A stretch of 7,227 bases of DNA, taken from Geminicoccaceae bacterium. Its GTDB lineage: Bacteria; Pseudomonadota; Alphaproteobacteria; Geminicoccales; Geminicoccaceae. Of the stretch, positions 1 through 6,405 are shown one piece after another. The translations under genes were made by a program, and so were the position numbers. Below the pieces are notes generated by a model, which searched no databases, was not told where the DNA came from, and saw only the letters and a list, made by a program, of their open reading frames with translations. The stretch spans positions 238-7,464 of the forward strand of contig JAPJRA010000157.1 in NCBI GenBank assembly GCA_030824835.1, in the 5' to 3' direction. The first letter of the stretch is position 1. Every line of letters begins with the position of its first letter.

Positions 1-2
1 TC

Positions 3-479
3 GACGGCTGGGCGTCGTTCTGCGCCGTCGAGACCGCCATCGCGCACAAGGAAACCTACCCCTCGCGTGCCGCCGAGTATGGTCCCACGCTGGCTTCCCT
101 GATCGATCTCGGCCACCAGCTGCCCGGATTGCAGCTCGGCGAGATCATGATCGAGCGCGACCGCTTCAAGGGCCGGCTGGTCCGGCTGTTCGAGGAGGTC
201 GACCTCGTGCTCATCCCGGCCATGTACTTGGCCGGCCCGACCTTCGAGCGGATGAGCCGGCTGGCCGATCCCGCTGAGCTCGCCATGCTGCTCAAATTCA
301 CCTCGCCGTTCGACGTGTCGGGAAGCCCGACGATCACGCTGCAGGGCGGCTTCAGCGATGCCGGGCTGCCGGTAGGCTTCCAGCTCGTCGGCCCGCATCT
401 GGCCGAGGACGTGCTGCTGCGAGCCGGTCATTCCTACCAGCAGGAGACCAACTGGCATGCCTGTCATCCCTCGGTTTGA
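3..479 (+). CDS. Amidase-signature (AS) family amidase, C-terminal fragment
   Basis: This reading frame is open from the window edge to a TGA at 477-479 and gives about 158 residues of a protein that begins upstream. The end is typical of AS-family hydrolases (amidases and GatA-like enzymes). It has a segment reading FDVSGSPTITLQGGF, then GLPVGFQLVGPHLAEDVLL, then a tail with the pattern E-T-N-W-H-x3-P that closes many bacterial AS amidases. The family hydrolyses carboxamides to acid and ammonia with a Ser-cisSer-Lys triad. That triad lies in the N-terminal half and cannot be checked here. The gene ends 170 bp before the transporter operon and is separated from it by a sigma-54 promoter, so it is probably a different transcript. 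Its nearness to an amide importer suggests a related substrate, but this is inference. The exact substrate is unknown. Confidence 0.88.
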   Translation, partial: DGWASFCAVETAIAHKETYPSRAAEYGPTLASLIDLGHQLPGLQLGEIMIERDRFKGRLVRLFEEVDLVLIPAMYLAGPTFERMSRLADPAELAMLLKFTSPFDVSGSPTITLQGGFSDAGLPVGFQLVGPHLAEDVLLRAGHSYQQETNWHACHPSV

Positions 480-507
480 GTGATCTTTGATCAAAAGCTG
501 CCTGATC
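478..507. promoter_or_regulatory. Candidate upstream activator region with palindrome TTTGATCAAA
   Basis: Just after the amidase stop codon lies a perfect 10-bp palindrome, TTTGATCAAA, at 486-495. It sits among three TGATC copies at 481-485, 488-492 and 503-507. The palindrome is about 110 bp upstream of the start predicted from the sigma-54 promoter at 578-594, where enhancer-binding-protein sites usually lie. It does not match the NtrC consensus (TGCAC-type half-sites), so another regulator would be needed if it is a real site. The function is inferred from position and symmetry only. Confidence 0.3.
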
Positions 508-577
508 GCGCGTCACGGTGCCGCGGAGCAGTCGCAATGTCCTGGGGGGATCCGCCGTCGAGGCGGCCGAGGCCCAT

Positions 578-594
578 CTGGCACGCTCGTTGCT
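578..594 (+). promoter_or_regulatory. Sigma-54 (RpoN) -24/-12 promoter of the amide/urea transport operon
   Basis: The sequence reads C-TGGCACG-N4-TTGCT. It matches the sigma-54 consensus YTGGCACG-N4-TTGCW at every fixed position. The invariant GG is at 580-581 and the invariant GC at 592-593, with exactly 10 bp between them as required. Transcription would start near 605, leaving a leader of about 45 nt before the ATG at 650. Sigma-54 promoters need an AAA+ enhancer-binding protein such as NtrC, so the operon is probably turned on by nitrogen limitation or by a specific amide-responsive activator. I found no clear NtrC dyad in the gap, and no convincing -35/-10 promoter. Confidence 0.78.
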
Positions 595-596
595 GC

Positions 597-619
597 GGTG
601 CAGTAGGTAACACTGCGCC
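597..619. promoter_or_regulatory. Dyad symmetry spanning the predicted transcription start
   Basis: GGTGCAGT (597-604) and ACTGCGCC (612-619) form an inverted repeat with one mismatch (a G-T pair if read as RNA) around a 7-bp spacer. It begins three bases after the -12 element, and its spacer holds the predicted start near 605. If that start is right, the left arm is not transcribed. A DNA-binding operator is then more likely than an RNA hairpin. No regulator is identified. Confidence 0.35.
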
Positions 620-649
620 TCAGCAAAAATCAGAACGAGGGATCCATCC

Positions 650-1885
650 ATGCGTCTTGGAGCCGGCACCTTGTTGGCGGGGGTGGCCATCGCCGCCTTC
701 GCAACTACCGCACGGGCGGATGATCTCCCGCCGATCAAGATCGGTCTTCTGGAGGACCAGTCGGGCGAGATCGCGCTGTTCACGCTGCCCAAGGTCCACG
801 GCACCGAGCTCGCCGTCGAGGAGATCAACAATGCCGGCGGCGTCCTCGGCCGGAAGCTCGAGCTGATCGCCTACGACCCGCAGTTCGACAACGCCAAGTT
901 CCAGGAGTTCACGCGTCGCCTGCTGGAGAAGGACAAGGTCGACGTGCTGTTCGCCGGTGCGACCAGTGCGTCGCGCGAGGCGGTTCGGCCGATCGTCGAT
1001 CGCACCGATACCCTCTACTTCTACACCAATCAGTACGAGGGCGGCGTCTGCGACGCCAACATGATCGGCACCGGCGGGCTGCCGGAGCAGCAGTTCTCCA
1101 CGCTGATCCCGTGGATGATGGAGAAGTACGGCAAGAAGGTCTACGTCATCGCCGCCGACTACAATTTCGGCCAGATCTCGGCCGAATGGACGAAGAAGCT
1201 GGTCGAGGACAATGGCGGCGAGATCGTCGGCGAGGAGCTGATCCCACTGGGCGTCTCGCAGTTCGGCCAGACGATCCAGAACATCCAGAAGGCCAAGCCC
1301 GACTGGCTCATGTCGCTGCTGGTCGGCAACTCGCAGTCCTCGTTCTACGAGCAGGGGCCCGCCGCTGGCCTCAAGATCCCGATGGGCAGCTCCATCACCA
1401 TCGGCCTCGCCTTCGAGCACAAGCGCTTCAAGCCGCCTGCCATGGAGAACATGCATGTGGCGATGAACTGGTTTCAGGAGCTGGAGAACAAGGATCCGGC
1501 GGCCAAGGACTTCACCACGCGCTGGCGCGCCAAGTTTCCCGACGAGCCCTACATCAACGACATGGGCCAGAACGCCTACGCGGCGGTCTACCTCTACAAG
1601 AAGCTCGTCGAGATGGCGGGCTCGACCGAGCTGGCACCCATCCGCGAGCAGATCGCCACGGGCAATGCCTGCATCGACGCGCCCGAGGGGCAGATCTGCA
1701 TCGATCCGAAGTCGCAGCATGTCAGCCATCGCATGTGGCAGATCTCGGTCGACGCCAAGCACGAAGTGACGGTCGAGCGGTCCTGGGATCGGATCGAGCC
1801 CTACTGGCTGGGCGAGATCGGTTGCGACCTGACCAAGGACGACCCGAAGGACCAGTACACGCCGAGCTATCTGCCGACACCCTGA
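650..1885 (+). CDS. urtA: Periplasmic substrate-binding protein of a urea/short-chain amide ABC transporter (UrtA/FmdD-like)
   Basis: The product is a 411-residue type I periplasmic binding protein (Peripla_BP_5/6, Leu/Ile/Val-binding fold) that would capture urea or short-chain amides and deliver them to the permeases. Residues 1-23 form a signal peptide ending in A-R-A, with cleavage predicted before D24. The mature start IKIGLLEDQSGEIALF and the segment AVEEINNAGGVLGRKLEL are typical of the family, and the LEDxSG form points to the FmdD amide branch. TSASREAVRP and the nearby YEGG stretch are the UrtA-like ligand-region motifs. Four cysteines (134, 341, 350, 392) could form disulfides in the periplasm. 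The ATG at 650 follows GAGGG at 637-641, and an in-frame stop at 608-610 rules out an earlier start. It is the first gene after the sigma-54 promoter. Urea versus amide specificity cannot be settled from sequence. Confidence 0.92.
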   Translation: MRLGAGTLLAGVAIAAFATTARADDLPPIKIGLLEDQSGEIALFTLPKVHGTELAVEEINNAGGVLGRKLELIAYDPQFDNAKFQEFTRRLLEKDKVDVLFAGATSASREAVRPIVDRTDTLYFYTNQYEGGVCDANMIGTGGLPEQQFSTLIPWMMEKYGKKVYVIAADYNFGQISAEWTKKLVEDNGGEIVGEELIPLGVSQFGQTIQNIQKAKPDWLMSLLVGNSQSSFYEQGPAAGLKIPMGSSITIGLAFEHKRFKPPAMENMHVAMNWFQELENKDPAAKDFTTRWRAKFPDEPYINDMGQNAYAAVYLYKKLVEMAGSTELAPIREQIATGNACIDAPEGQICIDPKSQHVSHRMWQISVDAKHEVTVERSWDRIEPYWLGEIGCDLTKDDPKDQYTPSYLPTP

Positions 1886-1893
1886 TCCGCGGC

Positions 1894-1929
1894 GGGCCGG
1901 CAGGGGGCTCACGCCCGTCCTGCCGGCCC
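1894..1929 (+). promoter_or_regulatory. Strong intercistronic stem-loop between urtA and urtB
   Basis: GGGCCGGCAGG (1894-1904) pairs perfectly with CCTGCCGGCCC (1919-1929), an 11-bp stem. Inside it GGGC (1905-1908) pairs with GCCC (1913-1916) around a TCAC loop, with a two-base bulge at 1917-1918. No T-run follows, so it is not a standard intrinsic terminator. In ABC operons a hairpin here often protects the binding-protein mRNA from 3' decay, or partly attenuates transcription, so that more binding protein than permease is made. That role is inferred. The structure itself is plain in the sequence. Confidence 0.65.
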
Positions 1930-1958
1930 ATGCCCGAGCCGAGCCGCGTGGGGACAGC

Positions 1959-2828
1959 ATGCAACTGATCGAGATCGTATCGTTCGTCTACCAGGTGGCC
2001 GACGTGTTCGCCTTCCTGGTGCTGGCTGCCGCTGGCCTTGCCATCATCTTCGGCATGATGGGGATCATCAACATGGCCCATGGCGAGTTCATCGCGATGG
2101 GCGGCTACGTCACGACCTACGCCGTCCAGGCCGGCGCTCCCTTGCCCTTCGCCATGCTCGCTGGCGCGGGCGCCGCCGGCGTGTTCGGGATGATTCTCGA
2201 GCGCACGATCGTGCGCCAGTTCTACCACCGGCCAATCGATTCGCTCGTCGCCACGTGGGGCATCAGCCTGATCATGACCCAGGGTGCCTTGCTGCTGCTG
2301 GGCTCCGGCGCACCGGGCGTCGGCACGCCGTTCGGCAGCGTCGCCATCGGCGAGGCCTCGTTCTCGGTCTATCGCCTCGTGCTGGTGGCGATCGCGGTGC
2401 TCGTGCTCGCGGTCCTCTACGTCGTCTTCATGCGCACGCGCTTCGGCGTCCACGCCCGCGCCACCATGCAGAACGCCGCGATGGCGCGGGCCCTGGGCGT
2501 GCCGGTCGATCGCGTCTACGCCATCACCTTCGGTCTCGGCGCGGCCCTGGCCGGCCTCGCCGGCGGGCTCTACGCGCCGACCATGACGCTGAGCCCGATG
2601 ATGGGCTCGAGCTTCGTGATCGAGGCCTTCGTCACCGTGGTCGCCGGCGGTGCCGACGTGCTCATCGGCACGCCGCCCGCGGCCCTCGCCTTGGCCCTGA
2701 TCAAGGCCACGGCCACCGTCTTCTGGGGGCAGGTCTATGGTGTGATGGCCCTGCTGGTCGCCGTGTGCCTCGTCGTCAGGCTGCTGCCCGACGGGTTCAC
2801 CGGCTGGATGATCCGGCGCCGTGCCTGA
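1959..2828 (+). CDS. urtB: Branched-chain-type ABC permease, urea/amide transporter (UrtB/LivH family)
   Basis: This 289-residue, very hydrophobic protein is one of the two inner-membrane permeases of the importer. Near the N-terminus, G-M-M-G-I-I-N-M-A-H-G-E-F (32-44) followed by I-A-M-G-G-Y is the hallmark of the LivH/UrtB permease family. Residues 170-204 hold the cytoplasmic coupling segment (AAMARALGVPVDRV) that contacts an ATPase, running into the Gly/Ala-rich helix LGAALAGLAGGLYAP. The remaining hydrophobic stretches fit roughly seven to nine membrane segments. The length matches a simple LivH-type permease, without the long N-terminal extension of some UrtB proteins. The ATG at 1959 follows GGGGA at 1950-1954. 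The gene starts 73 bp after urtA, beyond the hairpin, and ends 12 bp before urtC. The transport role is secure; the substrate is inferred from the operon. Confidence 0.93.
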   Translation: MQLIEIVSFVYQVADVFAFLVLAAAGLAIIFGMMGIINMAHGEFIAMGGYVTTYAVQAGAPLPFAMLAGAGAAGVFGMILERTIVRQFYHRPIDSLVATWGISLIMTQGALLLLGSGAPGVGTPFGSVAIGEASFSVYRLVLVAIAVLVLAVLYVVFMRTRFGVHARATMQNAAMARALGVPVDRVYAITFGLGAALAGLAGGLYAPTMTLSPMMGSSFVIEAFVTVVAGGADVLIGTPPAALALALIKATATVFWGQVYGVMALLVAVCLVVRLLPDGFTGWMIRRRA

Positions 2829-2840
2829 GGAACCCGCCCG

Positions 2841-3932
2841 ATGAAAGCTCTCCTCGCCAACGTCAACGGCCCGCAGACCTACGGCAACAGCCGGAGCTTC
2901 TGGGCGGTCGCCATCCTCGTCCTCGGGATCGCCCTGGCCTATCCCCTGCTGGTCGACAGCTACACGGTCGGCAACGTCACCTTCTTCGCGCTCTGGGTGT
3001 TCATGGCGCTGGGCCTGTCGCTGATCTGGGGCTATGGCGGCATGCTGAGCTTCGGCCAGACGGCCTTCTTCGGCTTTGCCGGGTACAGCTACGGCGTCAT
3101 CGCCATCAATCTCGGCAAGTATTACGCGTTCCCGTTCGTCGCCTTGCTCTGCGCCCTAGTGCTCGCTGCGCTGCTGGCGCTGCTGATCGGCTACTTCATG
3201 ATCTATGGCCGCATCACGGGCGTGTTCGTCGGCATCGTCACCCTGTCCCTGACCCTGACGCTGGCGACGTTCCTCAATCAGACGGCGGGCCCGGAATGGC
3301 GCATCGGCCGCGCGCGGCTGAACGGGTACAACGGGATGACCCGGATCCCGCCCTTGTCGATACCCTGGTTCGACGGCAGCACGATCTATTTCGAGGGGAT
3401 CACGCTCTACTATTTCGTGCTGGCGCTGCTGGTGATCACCTATCTGGGCCTGCGCATGCTCGTGAACTCGCGGTTCGGCAACGTGCTGGTGGCGATCCGC
3501 GAGAACCCGGACCGCACCGAGCTGCTGGGCTACGACATCCGCCGCTACCAGCTCATCGCCTTTGTGGTCGGCAGCACGCTGGCCGGTCTCAGCGGGGCAC
3601 TCTACACCGCCTGGGGCCAGTTCATCGTGCCGGCCTCGATGGCGCTGCCGGCGGCCGCCATGCCGATCATTTGGGTCGCCGTCGGTGGCCGCAAGGACGT
3701 CACGGCGACGCTGATCGGCACCTTCCTGGTCTTGTGGTTGTTCCAGAGCCTGATCGTGATCAGCCAGCAATACGCGCTGATCTTCACCGGGGCCCTGCTG
3801 CTCGTGACCATCCTGTTCACGCCGGGCGGCTACATCGTCTGGCTGGTCGAGAACCGCGAGCGCGTCTCGGGCTGGCTGCGCCTGCGCCTGTCCAGGACCG
3901 CCCCGGCGGCCAGTGGGGCACCGGGCGAATGA
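2841..3932 (+). CDS. urtC: Branched-chain-type ABC permease, urea/amide transporter (UrtC/LivM family)
   Basis: This is the second permease, 363 residues, expected to pair with the UrtB-like subunit to form the membrane channel. Residues 63-82, WGYGGMLSFGQTAFFGFAGY, are the LivM/UrtC counterpart of the UrtB N-terminal motif. Residues 218-255 (AIRENPDRTELLGYDIRRYQ, then the Gly/Ala-rich helix) form the ATPase-coupling segment. Several further hydrophobic helices follow, and the C-terminal tail after about residue 335 is basic and cytoplasmic. The ATG at 2841 is preceded by GAGGA at 2827-2831, which overlaps the urtB stop, so the genes are probably translationally coupled. The last codons overlap the next gene in an ATGA at 3929-3932. 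The SFGQ form resembles amide (Fmd-type) permeases more than cyanobacterial UrtC, which usually has SLGH. That point is from memory and is weak evidence on substrate. Confidence 0.93.
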   Translation: MKALLANVNGPQTYGNSRSFWAVAILVLGIALAYPLLVDSYTVGNVTFFALWVFMALGLSLIWGYGGMLSFGQTAFFGFAGYSYGVIAINLGKYYAFPFVALLCALVLAALLALLIGYFMIYGRITGVFVGIVTLSLTLTLATFLNQTAGPEWRIGRARLNGYNGMTRIPPLSIPWFDGSTIYFEGITLYYFVLALLVITYLGLRMLVNSRFGNVLVAIRENPDRTELLGYDIRRYQLIAFVVGSTLAGLSGALYTAWGQFIVPASMALPAAAMPIIWVAVGGRKDVTATLIGTFLVLWLFQSLIVISQQYALIFTGALLLVTILFTPGGYIVWLVENRERVSGWLRLRLSRTAPAASGAPGE

Positions 3933-4654
3933 CGGCCCTCCTGGAAGCCCGCGGGCTGAGCAAGCGCTTCGGCGGCCTCAAGGCCGTCGACGACCTGTCG
4001 CTGACGATCGAGGAGGGCGAGCTGCATTGCCTCATCGGCCCGAACGGCGCGGGCAAGAGCACATTCTTTAAGCTCGTGCTCGGCCGCTATGCGCCGACCA
4101 CCGGCTCGGTGCGCTTCCGCGGCGAGGACATCACGGCGCTCGAGGCCGCCGCGCGCGTCCGGCGCGGGATGAGCGTGAAGATGCAGGTGCCGGGTGTGTT
4201 CCCGGAGCTGCCGGTGCGGCAGAACCTCGACATCGCCCTGCAGTACCGTTTCAGAGGTGCCGAGCTGCGCCGTGAGGTCGACCGGCTGCTCGACCTCATC
4301 GATCTGGCGCGCGAGGCTACGAAGCTCGCGGGGCAGCTCGCCCACGGGCAGAAGCAGTGGCTCGAGATCGCCATGGCGATCGGCGTCCGGCCGAACCTCC
4401 TGCTGCTCGACGAGCCCACCGCCGGCATGTCGCCCGAGGAGACCTACAAGACCGGCGAGATGGTCAAGGCCCTGAACGCCGACGGCATGACCGTGCTGGT
4501 GGTCGAGCACGACATGGCCTTCGTCCGGCAGATCGCACGCAAGGTCAGCGTGCTGCATTTCGGCCGGATGTTCGCGCAAGGCAGCATCGACGAGATCACT
4601 GGCAACGAGGCCGTCCAGGAGATCTATCTGGGGAAGGGCCACCATGGCCACTGA
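3929..4654 (+). CDS. urtD: ABC transporter ATP-binding protein (UrtD/LivG family)
   Basis: This 241-residue cytoplasmic ATPase is one of two that power the importer. Visible motifs are Walker A GPNGAGKS (37-44), the Q-loop Q86, the signature LAHGQ (137-141), Walker B LLLLDE (157-162) and the switch histidine H194 in VEHDM. The signature context LAHGQKQWLEI and the C-terminal run V-L-H-x-G-x3-A-Q-G-S, ending near Y-L-G, identify the UrtD branch of the LivG family. The alanine in place of the usual signature serine also occurs in LivG proteins, so it is not a defect. The ATG at 3929 overlaps the urtC stop (ATGA), and the 3' end overlaps urtE by 11 nt, so the ATPases are probably co-translated in balanced amounts. 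All catalytic residues are intact. Confidence 0.95.
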   Translation: MTALLEARGLSKRFGGLKAVDDLSLTIEEGELHCLIGPNGAGKSTFFKLVLGRYAPTTGSVRFRGEDITALEAAARVRRGMSVKMQVPGVFPELPVRQNLDIALQYRFRGAELRREVDRLLDLIDLAREATKLAGQLAHGQKQWLEIAMAIGVRPNLLLLDEPTAGMSPEETYKTGEMVKALNADGMTVLVVEHDMAFVRQIARKVSVLHFGRMFAQGSIDEITGNEAVQEIYLGKGHHGH

Positions 4655-5357
4655 GGTCCTGCTCGAGGCCGAGGGTGTCACTGCCGGTTACGGCTCGTCG
4701 CCGATCCTGCAGGGCATCGACCTGTCGATCCGGCGCGGCGAGATCGTGGCCGTCATCGGCCGCAACGGGGTCGGCAAGACGACGATGATGCGCAGCATCA
4801 TCGGCCAGCTGCCGGTGTGGAGCGGCTCGATCCGGCTGCACGGCAAGGAGATCGGCAAGCTGCCGCCCGAGCAGCGGGCCCAGCGCGGCATCGGCTACAT
4901 CCCGCAGGGCCGCGAGGTCTTCCCGCGGCTCACGGTCGAGGAGAACCTCGCCGTCGGCGAGATGATCAACGGCAGTGGCGGCCGCAAGCTGCACAAGCTG
5001 GTCTACCGCTACTTCCCGATCCTCGAGGAGCGGCGCCGGCAGGCGGCCGGGACGATGAGCGGCGGCCAGCAGCAGCAGCTCGCCATCGGCCGTGCCCTGG
5101 TCGGCAATCCCGAGCTCTTGCTGCTCGACGAGCCCTCGGAGGGTATCCAGCCCTCGATCGTCGAGGAGATCTCGCGGATCATGGTCTCGATCAACCAGGA
5201 CCTCGGCACGACCATCCTGTTCGTCGAGCAGAATCTCGACATGATCATGGCCATGACCCAGCGCTGCTACGTCATGGACAAGGGCCGGATCGTGGCCGAG
5301 CTGCCCTCCCAGGCGCTGGCCGACCGCGATGTCGTCAAGCGCCATCTGCAGATCTGA
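4644..5357 (+). CDS. urtE: ABC transporter ATP-binding protein (UrtE/LivF family)
   Basis: This is the second ATPase, 237 residues, expected to form a heterodimer with the UrtD-like subunit under the permeases. It has Walker A GRNGVGKT (39-46), Q-loop Q88 in IPQGREVFPRLTVEENL, signature MSGGQ (138-142) followed by QQQLAIGRAL, and Walker B LLLLDE (158-163) followed by P-S-E-G-I-Q-P-S. GRNGVGKTT, the QGRE-FPRLTVEENL stretch and E-G-I-Q-P-S are characteristic of UrtE. The usual H-loop histidine is a glutamine (VEQN), as is normal in LivF/UrtE proteins. The ATG at 4644 lies inside the end of urtD and is preceded by GGGAAGGG at 4631-4638, five bases away. The gene ends 26 bp before the hydrolase gene. 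Substrate specificity is not set by this subunit. Confidence 0.95.
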   Translation: MATEVLLEAEGVTAGYGSSPILQGIDLSIRRGEIVAVIGRNGVGKTTMMRSIIGQLPVWSGSIRLHGKEIGKLPPEQRAQRGIGYIPQGREVFPRLTVEENLAVGEMINGSGGRKLHKLVYRYFPILEERRRQAAGTMSGGQQQQLAIGRALVGNPELLLLDEPSEGIQPSIVEEISRIMVSINQDLGTTILFVEQNLDMIMAMTQRCYVMDKGRIVAELPSQALADRDVVKRHLQI

Positions 5358-5383
5358 GCACCGCAAGCAAAGGGCCGCTACCG

Positions 5384-6370
5384 ATGAGCTGGATCGAGAC
5401 CTCCATCATGGCGCGACGCGGCGTCGCCGGCGGCAAGGCCGGCGTCACGCACGAGCTGACCGAGGTTCGACAGGGCCGCTATCACTACGTGTACGGGCCC
5501 TATGCCGAGCCCGTGCTGACCATTCGCCCGGGCGACATCGTCGTGGCCGAGACCCACGACGCTTTCGAGGGCAAGATCAAGAGCGAGAGCGACAAGCCCA
5601 GCGAGAAGATGAACCTGCCGTTCGCCAACCCGCAGAACGGGCCGATCCGGGTGGAGGGTGCCAGCAAGGGTGATGTCGTGGCGATTTACATCCACGACAT
5701 AGCACCTCGCGGGCCGCAGCCCGTCGGCACCACGACGATCATGGCCGAGTTCGGCGGCCTCGTCGGCACCGGCCAGACCGCCATGCTCAACCCGCCGCTG
5801 GCCGAGCGGGTCAAGAAGATGGAGGTGACCCGCGACGGGATCCGCTTCAGCGACCGCGTCACGCTGCCCTACGAGCCGTTCATCGGCACGCTGGGCGTGT
5901 CGCCGGAGATCGAGGCGGTGTCCTCGGTGCAGCCCGACTATTGGGGCGGCAACATGGACCTGCCCGACATGGCGCCGGGTGCCGTGGCCTACTTCCCGGT
6001 CTTCCACGAGGGGGCGTTCGTCTATCTCGGCGACTGCCACGGCACGCAGGGGGACGGTGAGCTGTCCGGTGTCGCCGTCGAGATGCCGGCCACCGTCACG
6101 CTGCAGATCGATCTGATCAAGGACTGGCAGATCGCCTGGCCGCGGCTCGAGACGGCGGAGCGGATCATGACCATCGGCAGCGCCCGGCCGATGGAGGACG
6201 CGGCCCGCATCGCCTATCGCGAGCTGGTGCGCTGGCTCGCCGCCGATTACGGCTTCGAGGAGATCGAGGCCTACATGCTGCTGAGCCAGGCCGGACGTGT
6301 CCGCCTCGGCAACATGGTCGACCCCAAATACACGCTGGGCGCCAGCATCGCGAAGTCGATCATCGCGTAA
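5384..6370 (+). CDS. fmdA: Acetamidase/formamidase family hydrolase (FmdA/AmdA)
   Basis: This 328-residue cytoplasmic hydrolase (acetamidase/formamidase family) would cleave formamide, acetamide or a similar short amide to the acid and ammonia. Family hallmarks are G-D-I-V-V-A-E-T-H-D (50-59), the N-P pair (82-83) before GPIRVEG (86-92), G-G-N-M-D (188-192), and G-D-C-H-G-T-Q-G-D-G-E (216-226). H58, D59, H219, D224 and E226 are the likely metal or catalytic residues, assigned by conservation rather than a structure. It is unrelated to the AS amidase at the window start. It is shorter than the roughly 400-residue FmdA/AmdA enzymes of Methylophilus and Mycobacterium, and fits the shorter family branch. 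The frame is open far upstream. The ATG at 5384 is preferred because AAAGGGC lies nine bases before it and it clears urtE; ATG 5408 is a weaker alternative. Being last in the transport operon supports use of the imported substrate. The precise amide is unknown. Confidence 0.92.
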   Translation: MSWIETSIMARRGVAGGKAGVTHELTEVRQGRYHYVYGPYAEPVLTIRPGDIVVAETHDAFEGKIKSESDKPSEKMNLPFANPQNGPIRVEGASKGDVVAIYIHDIAPRGPQPVGTTTIMAEFGGLVGTGQTAMLNPPLAERVKKMEVTRDGIRFSDRVTLPYEPFIGTLGVSPEIEAVSSVQPDYWGGNMDLPDMAPGAVAYFPVFHEGAFVYLGDCHGTQGDGELSGVAVEMPATVTLQIDLIKDWQIAWPRLETAERIMTIGSARPMEDAARIAYRELVRWLAADYGFEEIEAYMLLSQAGRVRLGNMVDPKYTLGASIAKSIIA

Positions 6371-6380
6371 GGGACAAGCC

Positions 6381-6405
6381 GCGGCCCGGCACGTCGTCGG
6401 GCCGC
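6381..6405 (+). terminator. Probable operon terminator hairpin
   Basis: Ten bases after the fmdA stop, GCGGCCCG (6381-6388) pairs perfectly with CGGGCCGC (6398-6405). One G-T and one C-G pair extend the stem to about 10 bp around an ACGTC loop (6391-6395). Only a weak T-containing tail (TCGTT) follows, so termination may be inefficient or helped by other factors. Its position after the last operon gene and before about 675 bp without genes supports the call. Confidence 0.55.

Noticed and set aside
487..515. TTGATC as a -35 box of a sigma-70 promoter
   Set aside because: No acceptable -10 hexamer lies 16-18 bp downstream.
552..566. CCGCC-GTCGA-GGCGG hairpin as a terminator for the upstream amidase
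   Set aside because: The stem is only 5 bp, no T-run follows, and it lies more than 70 bp after the stop codon just before a promoter.
620..1960. 446-codon open frame on the minus strand opposite urtA
   Set aside because: It is an antisense shadow of a well-supported binding-protein gene in GC-rich DNA. It shows no motif of its own.
2255..3928. Long + strand frame running into urtD from inside urtB
   Set aside because: This part is out of frame with urtB and urtC, and its translation is a low-complexity Arg/His/Ala-rich string. Only the part after the ATG at 3929 is real (urtD).
4337..4351. LAHGQ instead of LSGGQ in the UrtD signature as a sign of inactivity
   Set aside because: LivG/UrtD proteins commonly have LAYGQ or LSHGQ forms; the other catalytic motifs are intact.
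5218..5235. Missing H-loop histidine in UrtE (VEQN)
   Set aside because: A glutamine at this place is normal for the LivF/UrtE family, so it is not a loss of function.
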